Assembly: GCF_042468235.1 (NCBI RefSeq)
Contig: NZ_CP170386.1
Coordinates: 930,001 to 994,000, forward strand
Direction: 5' to 3'
DNA from: Lonepinella sp042468235
GTDB taxonomy: Bacteria > Pseudomonadota > Gammaproteobacteria > Enterobacterales > Pasteurellaceae
Length of the DNA stretch: 64,000 nucleotides
How positions within the stretch are numbered: position 1 is the stretch's first letter; every line of letters starts with the position of its first letter. The translations under genes were made by a program, and so were the position numbers. The notes beneath the pieces are model-generated. The model worked only from the letters and a program-made list of their open reading frames with translations, made no database searches and had not been told where the DNA came from. Shown piece by piece: positions 8,953-17,786 of this stretch.

Positions 8953-10548
8953 TTAAATTGAATAGAATAATGGCACAATAAACGTTGCGGAAATTGCAAC
9001 AATTACACCATAAATTAACACTGGAATAACTGTTTTCTTCAGAATTTCGCCTTCTTGGTTTTGTAAATTCACAATGGTACTTACAGCAATAATATTATTC
9101 ACACAAATCATATTACCCATTGCGCCACCAACAGATTGCAAGGCCAAAATAAGTGATATATTTAATCCAGCTAATTCTGCAGTAGAAATTTGTACGCCAC
9201 CAAAAGTCAAGTTAGAGACAGTATTTGAACCGGAGAAGAACGCTCCAATAGCTCCTAAGTAAGCGGAAAAATAAGTCCAAGACTCGCCTGCTACACTGGC
9301 AAAGCCCGTACCGATAATTTTCACCATAGAATTATCACCGCCCATGGTCATTAATTTTACCATCACCAAGGCACCAAACATTGCCCAGAACGGTCGAATA
9401 CCTTGTTTAATACTACGCATCGCAATTTGGTGAACGGATTTTACACTTAAACGATAAATGAAGAAAGTGAGTAATGACACCACACCAAAAGGAATCAAAG
9501 CCGGTACGTAGAGTAAACGGTAGTTATCCGAAACACCTGTTTCAAAAATATTGCTCAAAGAAAAGACTAAACCTTTTGTAATAGCAAAATCACCCAAATA
9601 ACCCCATGACGCATTGATCCAAGGTGTTTTATCTTGAATCATGGCGTTAAATGGTAATTGTGGTAAACGAGTAACAATTAAAAGTGTAATTAACAATAAG
9701 GTTGGAGATAAGGCTTTAAATACTTCTGCTTTAGTTACCGTAGCAGCCTGCTCCATGTTTTCTGTTTTAGCTAGACCAATACCAAAATTTGCAACAGCAA
9801 TAGAAATTAATAAACCTATTGCACCACCAACTAAAGATGGGAATTCATAGTTAAATTGAGCTAATAATACATAAGGAACAACACAAGAAAGAATACTGAT
9901 GTAAACGAAAATAATGTTACGTTTAATATCTTTCCATTCTATCACAAATAATAATGCAATAATTGGAATCACTAATGCAGCTACAGCGTGCATTAAAGCA
10001 GTCATTCCACCGATTTCCAGAATTTGTTCCGCCGGTAAATTTAGTGGAGAAAGACCAAACCAAGTTGGTGTACCTACTGCACCAAAAGACACAGGTACAG
10101 AGTTCATGGCTAATGCCAAACAAGCAACACGAAATGGTTTAAAACCAAGCCCAACCAAGATTGGTGCCGCAATAGCAGGAGGTGTGCCCCAACCACTAGC
10201 CCCCTCAAGCATGAAAGCAAATGCCCATGCAATGATCATCAATTGTGCTACTGGATTTGGATTAATATTTGCCAACCATTTACGTAAGGTATTAATCGCC
10301 CCTGAATCTTCTAAAGTTCTGTGGAAAAGAATCGCACCAAAAATAACAGTAATCGGTACTAAAGTGGAAAGATAGCCTGATACTATATTAGCATTAACAA
10401 GTACCAAATCAGCATCAAAATAAAAAACTTTAATTAAATAAACCAATATTGCAATAATCGGAAGAGCAATATAAGAAGGAACTGGATTACGTTTAACCAT
10501 TAAATAAATTAACAGCACAATAGGAAAAATACTCAAAAATAACGCCAT
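8953..10548 (-). CDS. lldP: L-lactate permease
   Basis: Inner-membrane lactate/proton symporter of the LctP family (531 aa; relatives about 550). The protein is hydrophobic throughout, with roughly a dozen membrane segments. Family-typical stretches include GASGWGTPPAIAAPILVGLGF, shortened here to its first part GASGWGTPPAIAAP, and NSVPVSFGAVGTPTW near residues 115-160, and GSNTVSNLTFGG and MGNMICVNNI near the C-terminus. It is first in the lldP-lldD operon, and a CRP-type site lies about 85 bases before its start. Confidence 0.94.
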   Translation of the reverse strand: MALFLSIFPIVLLIYLMVKRNPVPSYIALPIIAILVYLIKVFYFDADLVLVNANIVSGYLSTLVPITVIFGAILFHRTLEDSGAINTLRKWLANINPNPVAQLMIIAWAFAFMLEGASGWGTPPAIAAPILVGLGFKPFRVACLALAMNSVPVSFGAVGTPTWFGLSPLNLPAEQILEIGGMTALMHAVAALVIPIIALLFVIEWKDIKRNIIFVYISILSCVVPYVLLAQFNYEFPSLVGGAIGLLISIAVANFGIGLAKTENMEQAATVTKAEVFKALSPTLLLITLLIVTRLPQLPFNAMIQDKTPWINASWGYLGDFAITKGLVFSLSNIFETGVSDNYRLLYVPALIPFGVVSLLTFFIYRLSVKSVHQIAMRSIKQGIRPFWAMFGALVMVKLMTMGGDNSMVKIIGTGFASVAGESWTYFSAYLGAIGAFFSGSNTVSNLTFGGVQISTAELAGLNISLILALQSVGGAMGNMICVNNIIAVSTIVNLQNQEGEILKKTVIPVLIYGVIVAISATFIVPLFYSI

Positions 10549-10630
10549 ATAAACCTCTCTAAAAAATTTGGCAAATAGGCTGCGTATTCTATAAAAATCT
10601 AGAAATAAAAATAGTGGAAAGTTGCAATTT

Positions 10631-10646
10631 TGTGATCTATGTTACA
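10631..10646. promoter_or_regulatory. CRP-type operator upstream of lldP
   Basis: TGTGATCTATGTTACA matches the CRP consensus TGTGA-N6-TCACA at 9 of 10 positions. The centre is about 90 bases before the lldP start codon, a plausible activator position. It suggests catabolite control of lactate uptake. Confidence 0.65.
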
Positions 10647-10716
10647 TTTTTATAACACAAATGCCTGTTTTATATGCAATATAGTGAATAAAATTAAATT
10701 TTAAGGATGTACATAA

Positions 10717-10745
10717 TAAAAAAGCCCATAAAATGGGCTTTAATT
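10717..10745 (-). terminator. Intrinsic terminator of ptsHI-crr
   Basis: Read on the minus strand, AAAGCCCAT pairs with ATGGGCTTT around a TTT loop and is followed by more Ts. It sits just past the crr stop codon. Confidence 0.85.
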
Positions 10746-10758
10746 CAATGAGATAAGA

Positions 10759-11259
10759 TTATTTTTTCAATACTAAAATAACGGATTCGCCAGCAACGAC
10801 ATCACCTACTTTTTTACTAATATTGCTGATTTCATCCATATTTGAAATTACCACCGGAGTTAATACTGATTTTGCTTTTTGCTCTAATAATTCAAGATCA
10901 AATTCAATCACAGTATCACCACGTTTAACTTCTTGACCTTCTTTCGCGACACGGGCAAAACCTTCCCCTTTCAATTCTACAGTATCAATACCGAAGTGAA
11001 CGAATAATTCAATACCTTCTTTTGACTCCATAGAAAAGGCATGATTAGTTTCAAAAATTTTACCAATCACACCATCTACAGGGGCGACAATCTTATTACT
11101 ATTTGGACGAATTGCGATTCCGTCACCAACAATTTTCTCAGAGAAAACGACATCTGGCACATCTTCAATATTCACAATTTCACCTGAAAGTGGCGCATAG
11201 ATTTCGACTTCAACCGCTTTACTTTCTTTCGCACCAAATAATTTATCAAAAAATCCCAT
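10759..11259 (-). CDS. crr: PTS glucose-specific EIIA component
   Basis: Cytosolic phosphocarrier (166 aa) that takes phosphate from HPr, passes it to sugar-specific EIIB domains, and in enteric bacteria also signals carbon status to adenylate cyclase and permeases. The two conserved histidines are visible: H73 (IFETNHAFSME) and H88 (LFVHFGIDTVEL), the latter being the phosphorylation site. It is last of ptsH-ptsI-crr, 64 bases after ptsI, and ends in an intrinsic terminator. Confidence 0.97.
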   Translation of the reverse strand: MGFFDKLFGAKESKAVEVEIYAPLSGEIVNIEDVPDVVFSEKIVGDGIAIRPNSNKIVAPVDGVIGKIFETNHAFSMESKEGIELFVHFGIDTVELKGEGFARVAKEGQEVKRGDTVIEFDLELLEQKAKSVLTPVVISNMDEISNISKKVGDVVAGESVILVLKK

Positions 11260-11323
11260 TTTTACTCTCCTGCAATATGAACAAAGATTTTGCGTATTTT
11301 AACCCAAAATCTTTGCTTTGTAT

Positions 11324-13051
11324 CTAATTAAATGCGTTTTCCTTTAAGAAATCATCAACTAATTTCTCAATTTCCACCGCAGTTGGTTGTTGTAACGCTT
11401 GCTCTGCCAATATTTTTGCATCCTGATAATTCACATTACGAATGATTTTCTTAATAGCTGGCACTGAGATTGCACTCATACTGAATTCATCTAATCCCAT
11501 ACCTAACAACAAGATCGTCGCACGTTCATCACCGGCTAATTCACCACACATACCTGTCCATTTCCCTTCTGCATGGGAAGCATCAATAACTTGTTTAATT
11601 AAACTGAGTACTGACGGTGCCATTGGATTATACATGTGAGAAATCATTTCGTTACCACGATCAACCGCTAAAGTATATTGGGTTAAGTCATTGGTACCGA
11701 TACTAAAGAAATCTACTTCTTTAGCTAAGAATTTCGCATTCACTGCAGCTGATGGTGTTTCTACCATTACACCCACTTGAATATTTTCATCAAAGGCTTT
11801 TCCTTCATTACGTAATTCCTGTTTTAAGGCCTCAATCACGGATTTTAATTCGCGAATTTCTTCCACAGAAATAATCATCGGGAACATCATTGCCAATTTA
11901 CCAAAAGCAGACGCTCTTAACACCGCACGTAATTGAGCATGTAAAATTTCACGACGCTCCATGGCAATACGAATCGCACGCCAGCCTAAGAATGGATTCA
12001 TTTCTTTTGGTAAATTCATATATGGCAATTCTTTGTCGCCACCAATATCCATAGTACGTAATACCACAAGACGACCATTCATTGCTTCAACGACTTCTTT
12101 ATAAGCAATAAATTGTTCTTCTTCACTTGGTAATTGATCACGATCCATAAATAAGAATTCGGTACGATACAAACCAACGCCTTCCGCACCGTTACGATCG
12201 GCACCTTCACAATCACGAATTGTCCCAATATTTGCTACCACATCAACACGATGACCGTCTAATGTCATCGCCGGTAAATCTTTTAATTTAGCTAACTCTG
12301 CTTTTTCAGCTGCTAATTTTTCTTGTGCTGATTTTAACGCATCTATTTCAGCTTGAGTTGGATTGACTAATACTTGATTATTGACTGCATCTAATACTAA
12401 GAAATCACCCGTATTGACTAATTCAGTTACATTATTTGTCCCTACAATCGCGGGTAATTCCAAAGAACGAGCCATAATTGAAGTATGTGAAGTCCGTCCT
12501 CCAATGTCTGTAATAAAACCTAACACTTTATCTAAATTCAATTGTGCGGTTTCAGACGGAGTTAAATCATAAGCAACCAAAATCACTTCTTCATTAATAT
12601 CACCTAAATCCACAATCTTCATGCCGAGAATATTTTTAATCAAACGATTACCAATATCACGAATATCACCTGCACGTTCTTTTAAATATTCATCATCAAT
12701 TTCAGACAACATGGTCACTTGCTGATCAATAATTTTACTTGCTGCAACAGCCGCATTGACTTTATTTGAACGTAAATAATCTACAATTTCTTCTTCCAGT
12801 TCTTCATCTTCTAAAATCATCAGATGACCTTCAAAGATTGCTGCCTTATCTTCACCTAATGATTTAAATGCACGATCACGAATAGAACTAAGCTGCTCAA
12901 CGGCGGCGTTACGTCCTTGATAAAAACGAGCAATTTCACTATCAATTTGCTCATCTGTAATTTTGTGCATATCAAGGACAATTTTTTCTTCTTTAAGCAC
13001 CAAAGCTTTACCAAAGACAATACCCGGAGATGCTGGAATTCCTGAAATCAT
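11324..13051 (-). CDS. ptsI: PTS enzyme I (phosphoenolpyruvate--protein phosphotransferase)
   Basis: First enzyme of the sugar PTS, moving phosphate from PEP to HPr. It is full length at 575 aa. The phosphorylated histidine lies in GGRTSHTSIMARS (about residue 189). The PEP-binding C-terminal barrel shows LYRTEFLFMDRDQLP, VLRTMDIGGDKELPY and the catalytic-cysteine motif WTGMCGELAGD. It sits between ptsH and crr. Confidence 0.98.
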   Translation of the reverse strand: MISGIPASPGIVFGKALVLKEEKIVLDMHKITDEQIDSEIARFYQGRNAAVEQLSSIRDRAFKSLGEDKAAIFEGHLMILEDEELEEEIVDYLRSNKVNAAVAASKIIDQQVTMLSEIDDEYLKERAGDIRDIGNRLIKNILGMKIVDLGDINEEVILVAYDLTPSETAQLNLDKVLGFITDIGGRTSHTSIMARSLELPAIVGTNNVTELVNTGDFLVLDAVNNQVLVNPTQAEIDALKSAQEKLAAEKAELAKLKDLPAMTLDGHRVDVVANIGTIRDCEGADRNGAEGVGLYRTEFLFMDRDQLPSEEEQFIAYKEVVEAMNGRLVVLRTMDIGGDKELPYMNLPKEMNPFLGWRAIRIAMERREILHAQLRAVLRASAFGKLAMMFPMIISVEEIRELKSVIEALKQELRNEGKAFDENIQVGVMVETPSAAVNAKFLAKEVDFFSIGTNDLTQYTLAVDRGNEMISHMYNPMAPSVLSLIKQVIDASHAEGKWTGMCGELAGDERATILLLGMGLDEFSMSAISVPAIKKIIRNVNYQDAKILAEQALQQPTAVEIEKLVDDFLKENAFN

Positions 13052-13158
13052 AATTTACCTTCTGACTGAAATGGGATAATAATAAAATAATAGCCATAAT
13101 ATTATTTTTATCGCAAACATTAATCTACGCAAAAATAAAACTTATGGCTAAACAAAAA

Positions 13159-13416
13159 TTATTCTAAAGTAGGTACTAATGCCACTAAATGATCTACCGC
13201 GGCTTGCTCATCTTCACCTTCTGCAGAAATTGTAATTACTGTACCTTGGGTTAACCCTAAAGTTTGTAATTTAAATAAGCTTTTTGCACTTGCACTTTTA
13301 CCAGCAGAAGTCACGGTAATATCAGAACTAAACCCTTTTGCTTCTTTTACGAATTGTGCTGCAGGGCGCGTATGTAAACCACTTGGTGCGGTAATTTCAA
13401 CGTCTTTTGAGTACAT
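13159..13416 (-). CDS. ptsH: PTS phosphocarrier protein HPr
   Basis: Small 85-aa cytosolic phosphocarrier between enzyme I and the EIIA domains. The active-site histidine is H15 in SGLHTRPAAQFV, and Ser46 is present in ASAKSLFKL. A purine-rich ribosome-binding stretch (AAAGAGGAAAC) precedes the ATG. It is first in ptsH-ptsI-crr, so the promoter should lie within 13417-13586, where I could not fix a convincing operator. Confidence 0.97.
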   Translation of the reverse strand: MYSKDVEITAPSGLHTRPAAQFVKEAKGFSSDITVTSAGKSASAKSLFKLQTLGLTQGTVITISAEGEDEQAAVDHLVALVPTLE

Positions 13417-13586
13417 AATGTTTCCTCTTTTTTTGATTTAAATGAAACCTTACACTATTTTTGCATAAGCCTTGATAGTAAATACCTTATTCTAAGCGAT
13501 TAATGAAATTGAATCACGTTAAAATTCACAAAAACCTGAAAATAATCGGCAAATTGCCTAAATAACAATCACTCATTAACAGATTA

Positions 13587-14789
13587 TTAACTTTGTTCCG
13601 ATTGCAATCGATCTAGCCCAGCCCTTAAGTCCGTAATTAGCTCATCAATAGCTTCAAATCCAATATGTAAACGGATTAATGTCCCGGTTAAAGTGCGGTC
13701 AATATTTGGACGAATTTTTGCAATATCTTCCGGTTGATTATATAAAATTAAACTTTCAAAACCACCCCATGAATAAGCCATAGTAAATAATTCAAAATGA
13801 TCCATAAAAGCGGAAAGTTGTTGCGTATTTAATTTTTGTTTTAACTCAAAAGAAAATAAGCCAGCTGAACCGGTAAAATCACGCTTAAAAAATTCATGCC
13901 CCAAACAACTCGGTAACGCTGGGTGATAAACTGCTTTCACTTCCGGTTGCTGCGTTAACCATTTAGCAACTTTAATACTACTTTCTTCATGTTGTTTAAA
14001 GCGAACAGCTAAAGATCGAATTCCCCGTGCTGTCGTGTAAGCACTGTCTGCATCTACCATTTGCCCCATCAAATAAGAATTTTCACGTAATTGATCCCAA
14101 CAACGCGCATTAGCAACTGCGGTACCTATCATTACATCAGAATGCCCGACTAAATATTTAGTCCCCGCTTGAATGGAAATATCCACACCATAATCAAGTG
14201 CTTTAAACAAAATACCCCCGCCCCATGTATTATCCGCCATAATCACCACATCAGGATTCTCGGCTCTCACTGCTTGTACAATAGCTGGCACATCTGGCAC
14301 TTCCATAGTCAAAGAACTTGGTGTTTCAAGGAAAACCACAGTGGTATTTGGCCGCATTAAATCCGCGATTTTTGCACCGCACATCGGATCATAAAATGTG
14401 GTTTCAACCCCCATTTTTTTCAGAATTTGATGACAAAAATCTTGACTCGGTTCATAGGCTGCCCCCGACATCAAAATATGGTCACCTGTTTTGACAAAAG
14501 CGAGAATACTATTGGTAATCGCTGCAGCCCCACAAGGATAAAGATAACACCCTACCCCACCTTCCATTTCACACATTAAATCTTGCAACGCAAAATGTGT
14601 TAATGTACCACGGCGACCATAAAACAATGCTTGTTTAGCACGATTAATCGTCGCTTGTTTTTTATCTGTCAAATTCTCAAATACCAACGAAGATGCACGC
14701 TGAATCACAGGATTTACCGCCCCTTGGGTAACGCGTTTATTTCGCCCAGCATGCACTAAGGTTGTAGTTAATGAATATTTTTTACTCAT
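13587..14789 (-). CDS. metC: Cystathionine beta-lyase
   Basis: PLP enzyme cleaving cystathionine to homocysteine, pyruvate and ammonia in methionine synthesis (400 aa). The match to E. coli MetC is strong along the whole length: NPVIQRASSLVFENL, LFYGRRGTLTHFALQ, GAAAITNSILAF, the PLP lysine in IQAGTKYLVGHSD, and QLRENSYLMGQMVDADSAY. Its start overlaps the stop of the upstream glycosyltransferase-like gene by 4 bases, so translation may be coupled. Homocysteine links it to mtnN two genes upstream. Confidence 0.95.
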   Translation of the reverse strand: MSKKYSLTTTLVHAGRNKRVTQGAVNPVIQRASSLVFENLTDKKQATINRAKQALFYGRRGTLTHFALQDLMCEMEGGVGCYLYPCGAAAITNSILAFVKTGDHILMSGAAYEPSQDFCHQILKKMGVETTFYDPMCGAKIADLMRPNTTVVFLETPSSLTMEVPDVPAIVQAVRAENPDVVIMADNTWGGGILFKALDYGVDISIQAGTKYLVGHSDVMIGTAVANARCWDQLRENSYLMGQMVDADSAYTTARGIRSLAVRFKQHEESSIKVAKWLTQQPEVKAVYHPALPSCLGHEFFKRDFTGSAGLFSFELKQKLNTQQLSAFMDHFELFTMAYSWGGFESLILYNQPEDIAKIRPNIDRTLTGTLIRLHIGFEAIDELITDLRAGLDRLQSEQS

Positions 14790-16378
14790 GCTATTTCCTC
14801 ATTATATCTATTCGCGATAATTTCACGCAATTCTACCTTTAAGCGTTCAAATACCGGCGTCCAATTAAAATCAAAACGTTGACGCAACACTTTAATCGTA
14901 GGATACCATAAATTTTCATCACCTTGATAACCCCAGCGCCAATCGGTATAAAAAGGCACTAACACAAAACCTTTTACCCCCAAGGAACCGGCTAAATGAA
15001 TCACCGAAGTATCCACACTCACCAGATAATCTAACTGAGCTACTGCTCCTGCTGTATCTGCCATACAATCAAAATACTGCCCCAAATAAGGAATTGAGTA
15101 TTTCTCAAATAACGCGCGTTCCTGTTGATTAACCTCTTTCTGAATGCAATACCATTGAATTTGCTCAGAAAATTGTAACAACGGTTCAATTAAAGCAACA
15201 TTGTAGATAGAGCGATCTTTATCATTCTCATGGGTAGGGTTGCCCCGAAAAACAAATCCTATTTTTATTTTATCACTTTGCATTAATACGGAAAATCTCG
15301 CTTTACTCTCGTCTTGTGCAAAAAAATAAGGATAGCGTTTGGGTAATAAACCAAACGGCTCGGAAACATGGGCTAACAAATCATGGGGATAGACCCAATA
15401 ATCATAATCAGGAAAGGGCATCTCATTCATTAATGATGCATCTAATACCAAATCAATATCAGGATGCGTTTCAAATAATGTTTTAATTGGTTTTTGTACC
15501 ATAAAAATTAATTTTGCCACATGGCAATGATGTTTTAAATAATAGGCTAATTGCCCAAACATCATTTCATCGCCTAAACCAAATTCAGACCATACAAGTA
15601 AAGTCTTTTGCTTTAATTTCTCTATCGTTCCAGACAACCGTTTATCTAACATAGTAGGAATAATCGGGCTACGAAATGAAAAATAATCTTGCTTAAACAG
15701 ACAATCCTTACGCTGCTGAAAACCTAAATGATAATTATTAATACGTAATAAATGAAGAGCATAAAAAATCAAGTTTTGCGAACAACGCGTATGTCTAAGC
15801 GCCCGTTGCCACAACGCATTAGCATAATCAACCCCTTTTGTTTGCAACCAAATATTGGCTTGTAGAAGATAACAAAAAGGAAAACGAGGATACAGCATAT
15901 ATAATTTAAACAGCACAATTTCCGCACGTTCAAGATCACCTTGAGAACATAACTTTATTGCCGTATCAAGCAACATGTTTTTAGAGGGTAAAGCAATTCG
16001 TTTTTTAACTATATAATAGGGAACATTCTGATCGTCAAATTCACTTAACTCCGTAAAATCAGACAAAAACTGTTGAATATGCTGTGCTGTCAAATTAGAT
16101 GTTTTACTAATCACCAAATAGCCATCTTCCTTTAATACATAAAACCAACTGGCTAAGGCTTCTACAATAGTAGAAATATCCTTTAATTGATCATTCACTT
16201 CATCAGAAATATAGATACAATCCATATCTTGTTCTGATAAATGTTCTAAATAGAGAATATTCCCAAAAGACGGCAAATAATAATATCTATTTGAGATAAT
16301 TAATGATTCAGGTAGGGTATTTAACAGAGAATGCATAAACTTCTCAGTATAAGCAATAATTAATCCTTTCATATTCAA
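14786..16378 (-). CDS. TPR/glycosyltransferase-9-like protein with a methyltransferase-like N-terminal part
   Basis: Function unknown, 530 aa. Residues about 30-110 (SFGNILYLEHLSEQDMD, then YVLKEDGYLVISK) resemble the second half of a class I methyltransferase fold, but I see no SAM-binding glycine motif. The middle (about 150-240) resembles TPR helices (GDLERAEIVLFKLYMLYPRF). The C-terminal half has the architecture of TPR-linked GT9/GT41-like transferases: LVWSEFGLGDEMMFGQL, KIGFVFRGNPTHEND, and LVSVDTSVIHLAGSLG. The likely role, inferred only, is glycosylation of a surface structure. It starts 12 bases after mtnN and overlaps metC by 4 bases. Confidence 0.6.
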   Translation of the reverse strand: MNMKGLIIAYTEKFMHSLLNTLPESLIISNRYYYLPSFGNILYLEHLSEQDMDCIYISDEVNDQLKDISTIVEALASWFYVLKEDGYLVISKTSNLTAQHIQQFLSDFTELSEFDDQNVPYYIVKKRIALPSKNMLLDTAIKLCSQGDLERAEIVLFKLYMLYPRFPFCYLLQANIWLQTKGVDYANALWQRALRHTRCSQNLIFYALHLLRINNYHLGFQQRKDCLFKQDYFSFRSPIIPTMLDKRLSGTIEKLKQKTLLVWSEFGLGDEMMFGQLAYYLKHHCHVAKLIFMVQKPIKTLFETHPDIDLVLDASLMNEMPFPDYDYWVYPHDLLAHVSEPFGLLPKRYPYFFAQDESKARFSVLMQSDKIKIGFVFRGNPTHENDKDRSIYNVALIEPLLQFSEQIQWYCIQKEVNQQERALFEKYSIPYLGQYFDCMADTAGAVAQLDYLVSVDTSVIHLAGSLGVKGFVLVPFYTDWRWGYQGDENLWYPTIKVLRQRFDFNWTPVFERLKVELREIIANRYNEEIA

Positions 16379-16390
16379 ACATTATTTGCT

Positions 16391-17080
16391 CTAAAGTTGT
16401 TGTATCATTGCCAATACCATTTGTGATGACATGTTGGCAGCTAAAGGTAAAAATTCTTCAAAAGACATATTCGCTTGCCCATCACCTGAATCAGAAATGG
16501 CTCGCACCACCACAAAAGGCACTGCAAAACTATAGCAAACTTGAGCAATCGCGGTGGCTTCCATTTCTACTGCAACAACCTGTGGGAAATCTGCTTTAAT
16601 TTTTTGTAATGGTTCGCCCCCAGCAATAAAACTATCTCCCGAGCAAATTAGCCCACGTTTTACGCTATTTCCCTGCTGTTGAGCAATTTTTTCTGCAAGT
16701 GCGGTCAATTTCTCATCAGAAATAAAAGTCGGCGGACAAGCTGGTAATTGCCCTTTGACATAACCAAATGCCGTCACATCTGCATCGTGATAGGCTGTTT
16801 CGGTGGAAATCACAATATCCCCAACTTTTAACCCCTGAGCAACGCCACCTGCCGATCCCGTGTTGATCACTACATCAGGTTTTGCCAGTTGTAACAAGGC
16901 AGTTGTCGCTATTGCAGCAGCCACTTTGCCAATACCAGATTGCACCAACACTACCGCTTTATCAGCAATTTTTCCTTCAAAAATCACCGCACTTGCGACT
17001 TTGGTTTCTGTTTTTTCTGTCATTAACCCTAACAGAATTTCCACTTCTTGTGCCATTGCACCGACAATACCAATTTTCAT
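16391..17080 (-). CDS. mtnN: 5'-methylthioadenosine/S-adenosylhomocysteine nucleosidase
   Basis: Cytosolic nucleosidase (229 aa) that removes adenine from methylthioadenosine and S-adenosylhomocysteine, recycling methyl-donor by-products and feeding LuxS/AI-2 chemistry. Family motifs: VGAMAQEVEILLGLM at the N-terminus, VINTGSAGGVAQGLKVGD, VVAVEMEATAIAQV with the catalytic glutamates, and VVVRAISDSGDGQA with the catalytic aspartate. It begins directly after the DsbA-like gene in the same tight cluster. Confidence 0.97.
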   Translation of the reverse strand: MKIGIVGAMAQEVEILLGLMTEKTETKVASAVIFEGKIADKAVVLVQSGIGKVAAAIATTALLQLAKPDVVINTGSAGGVAQGLKVGDIVISTETAYHDADVTAFGYVKGQLPACPPTFISDEKLTALAEKIAQQQGNSVKRGLICSGDSFIAGGEPLQKIKADFPQVVAVEMEATAIAQVCYSFAVPFVVVRAISDSGDGQANMSFEEFLPLAANMSSQMVLAMIQQL

Positions 17081-17782
17081 TTATTTATCTTGTTGTTCCA
17101 TGATTAATTTATTCACTAAATAATCTAACACCGCAAAAGTGTAATCATCATTATAAAGCGTGCTAATGGTTAATACATATTTACCGTTTATCACCACAAA
17201 GGGATAGGTAAACACACCATATTTTTCCGTTCGAGCAATCGCAGAATTGACTAATTTTGTTGTTGAATTAGCATAAAAAATCTTATCAAATTGTTTTTCA
17301 TCTACTTTATTTTGTTGTAACCAAGCCAATAAATTTTCTAATTTAGCTAATTCTAAATAACGTGTTGCATCAATGGTTTCAAACAAAAGCAAATCAGAAA
17401 CCTCATCACGTTCCATTTGTTTTAGGCTGTAAAACACTTGAGCAGAATAATGTGCATTTGCAGTAGCAATCGGATATTCTTCATAGCTCACTTTATCTGA
17501 ATTAAGCTCTTGATAAAGCACCAAAATATCTTGCACATTAACACAGGTTCGGCAATCGTAATCAAAAAAAGATTGAATGAGTACCCGACCTTTTTCTAAC
17601 TGCATATTCACTGGTGTACTGTATGAAAAATAATCCTTGCCATCTTGAAACGGTTGTTCATTTTCCTGTACTGTTATTTCGGCTGTATCATTTTGTTGTT
17701 CACTTTTTCTCGGTGCCGATTGATTATCCGCCCAAGTCATACTACTCAATAACAACAAAAACAATATAGATAAATATTTCAT
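17081..17782 (-). CDS. DsbA-family periplasmic thiol oxidoreductase-like protein
   Basis: 233 aa with a signal peptide (MKYLSILFLLLLSSMTWA). The thioredoxin-fold core resembles DsbA: SFFDYDCRTC supplies a CxxC (Cys-Arg-Thr-Cys) where DsbA has CPHC, and FTYPFVVINGKYVL supplies the cis-proline loop. A charged linker follows the signal peptide (residues 20-45). It is probably a periplasmic disulfide oxidoreductase; the substrate is unknown. It lies 4 bases after recJ and abuts mtnN, so it is co-transcribed with unrelated genes. Divergence from canonical DsbA makes an additional paralogue likely, but I cannot see the rest of the genome. Confidence 0.75.
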   Translation of the reverse strand: MKYLSILFLLLLSSMTWADNQSAPRKSEQQNDTAEITVQENEQPFQDGKDYFSYSTPVNMQLEKGRVLIQSFFDYDCRTCVNVQDILVLYQELNSDKVSYEEYPIATANAHYSAQVFYSLKQMERDEVSDLLLFETIDATRYLELAKLENLLAWLQQNKVDEKQFDKIFYANSTTKLVNSAIARTEKYGVFTYPFVVINGKYVLTISTLYNDDYTFAVLDYLVNKLIMEQQDK

Positions 17783-17786
17783 AAGG

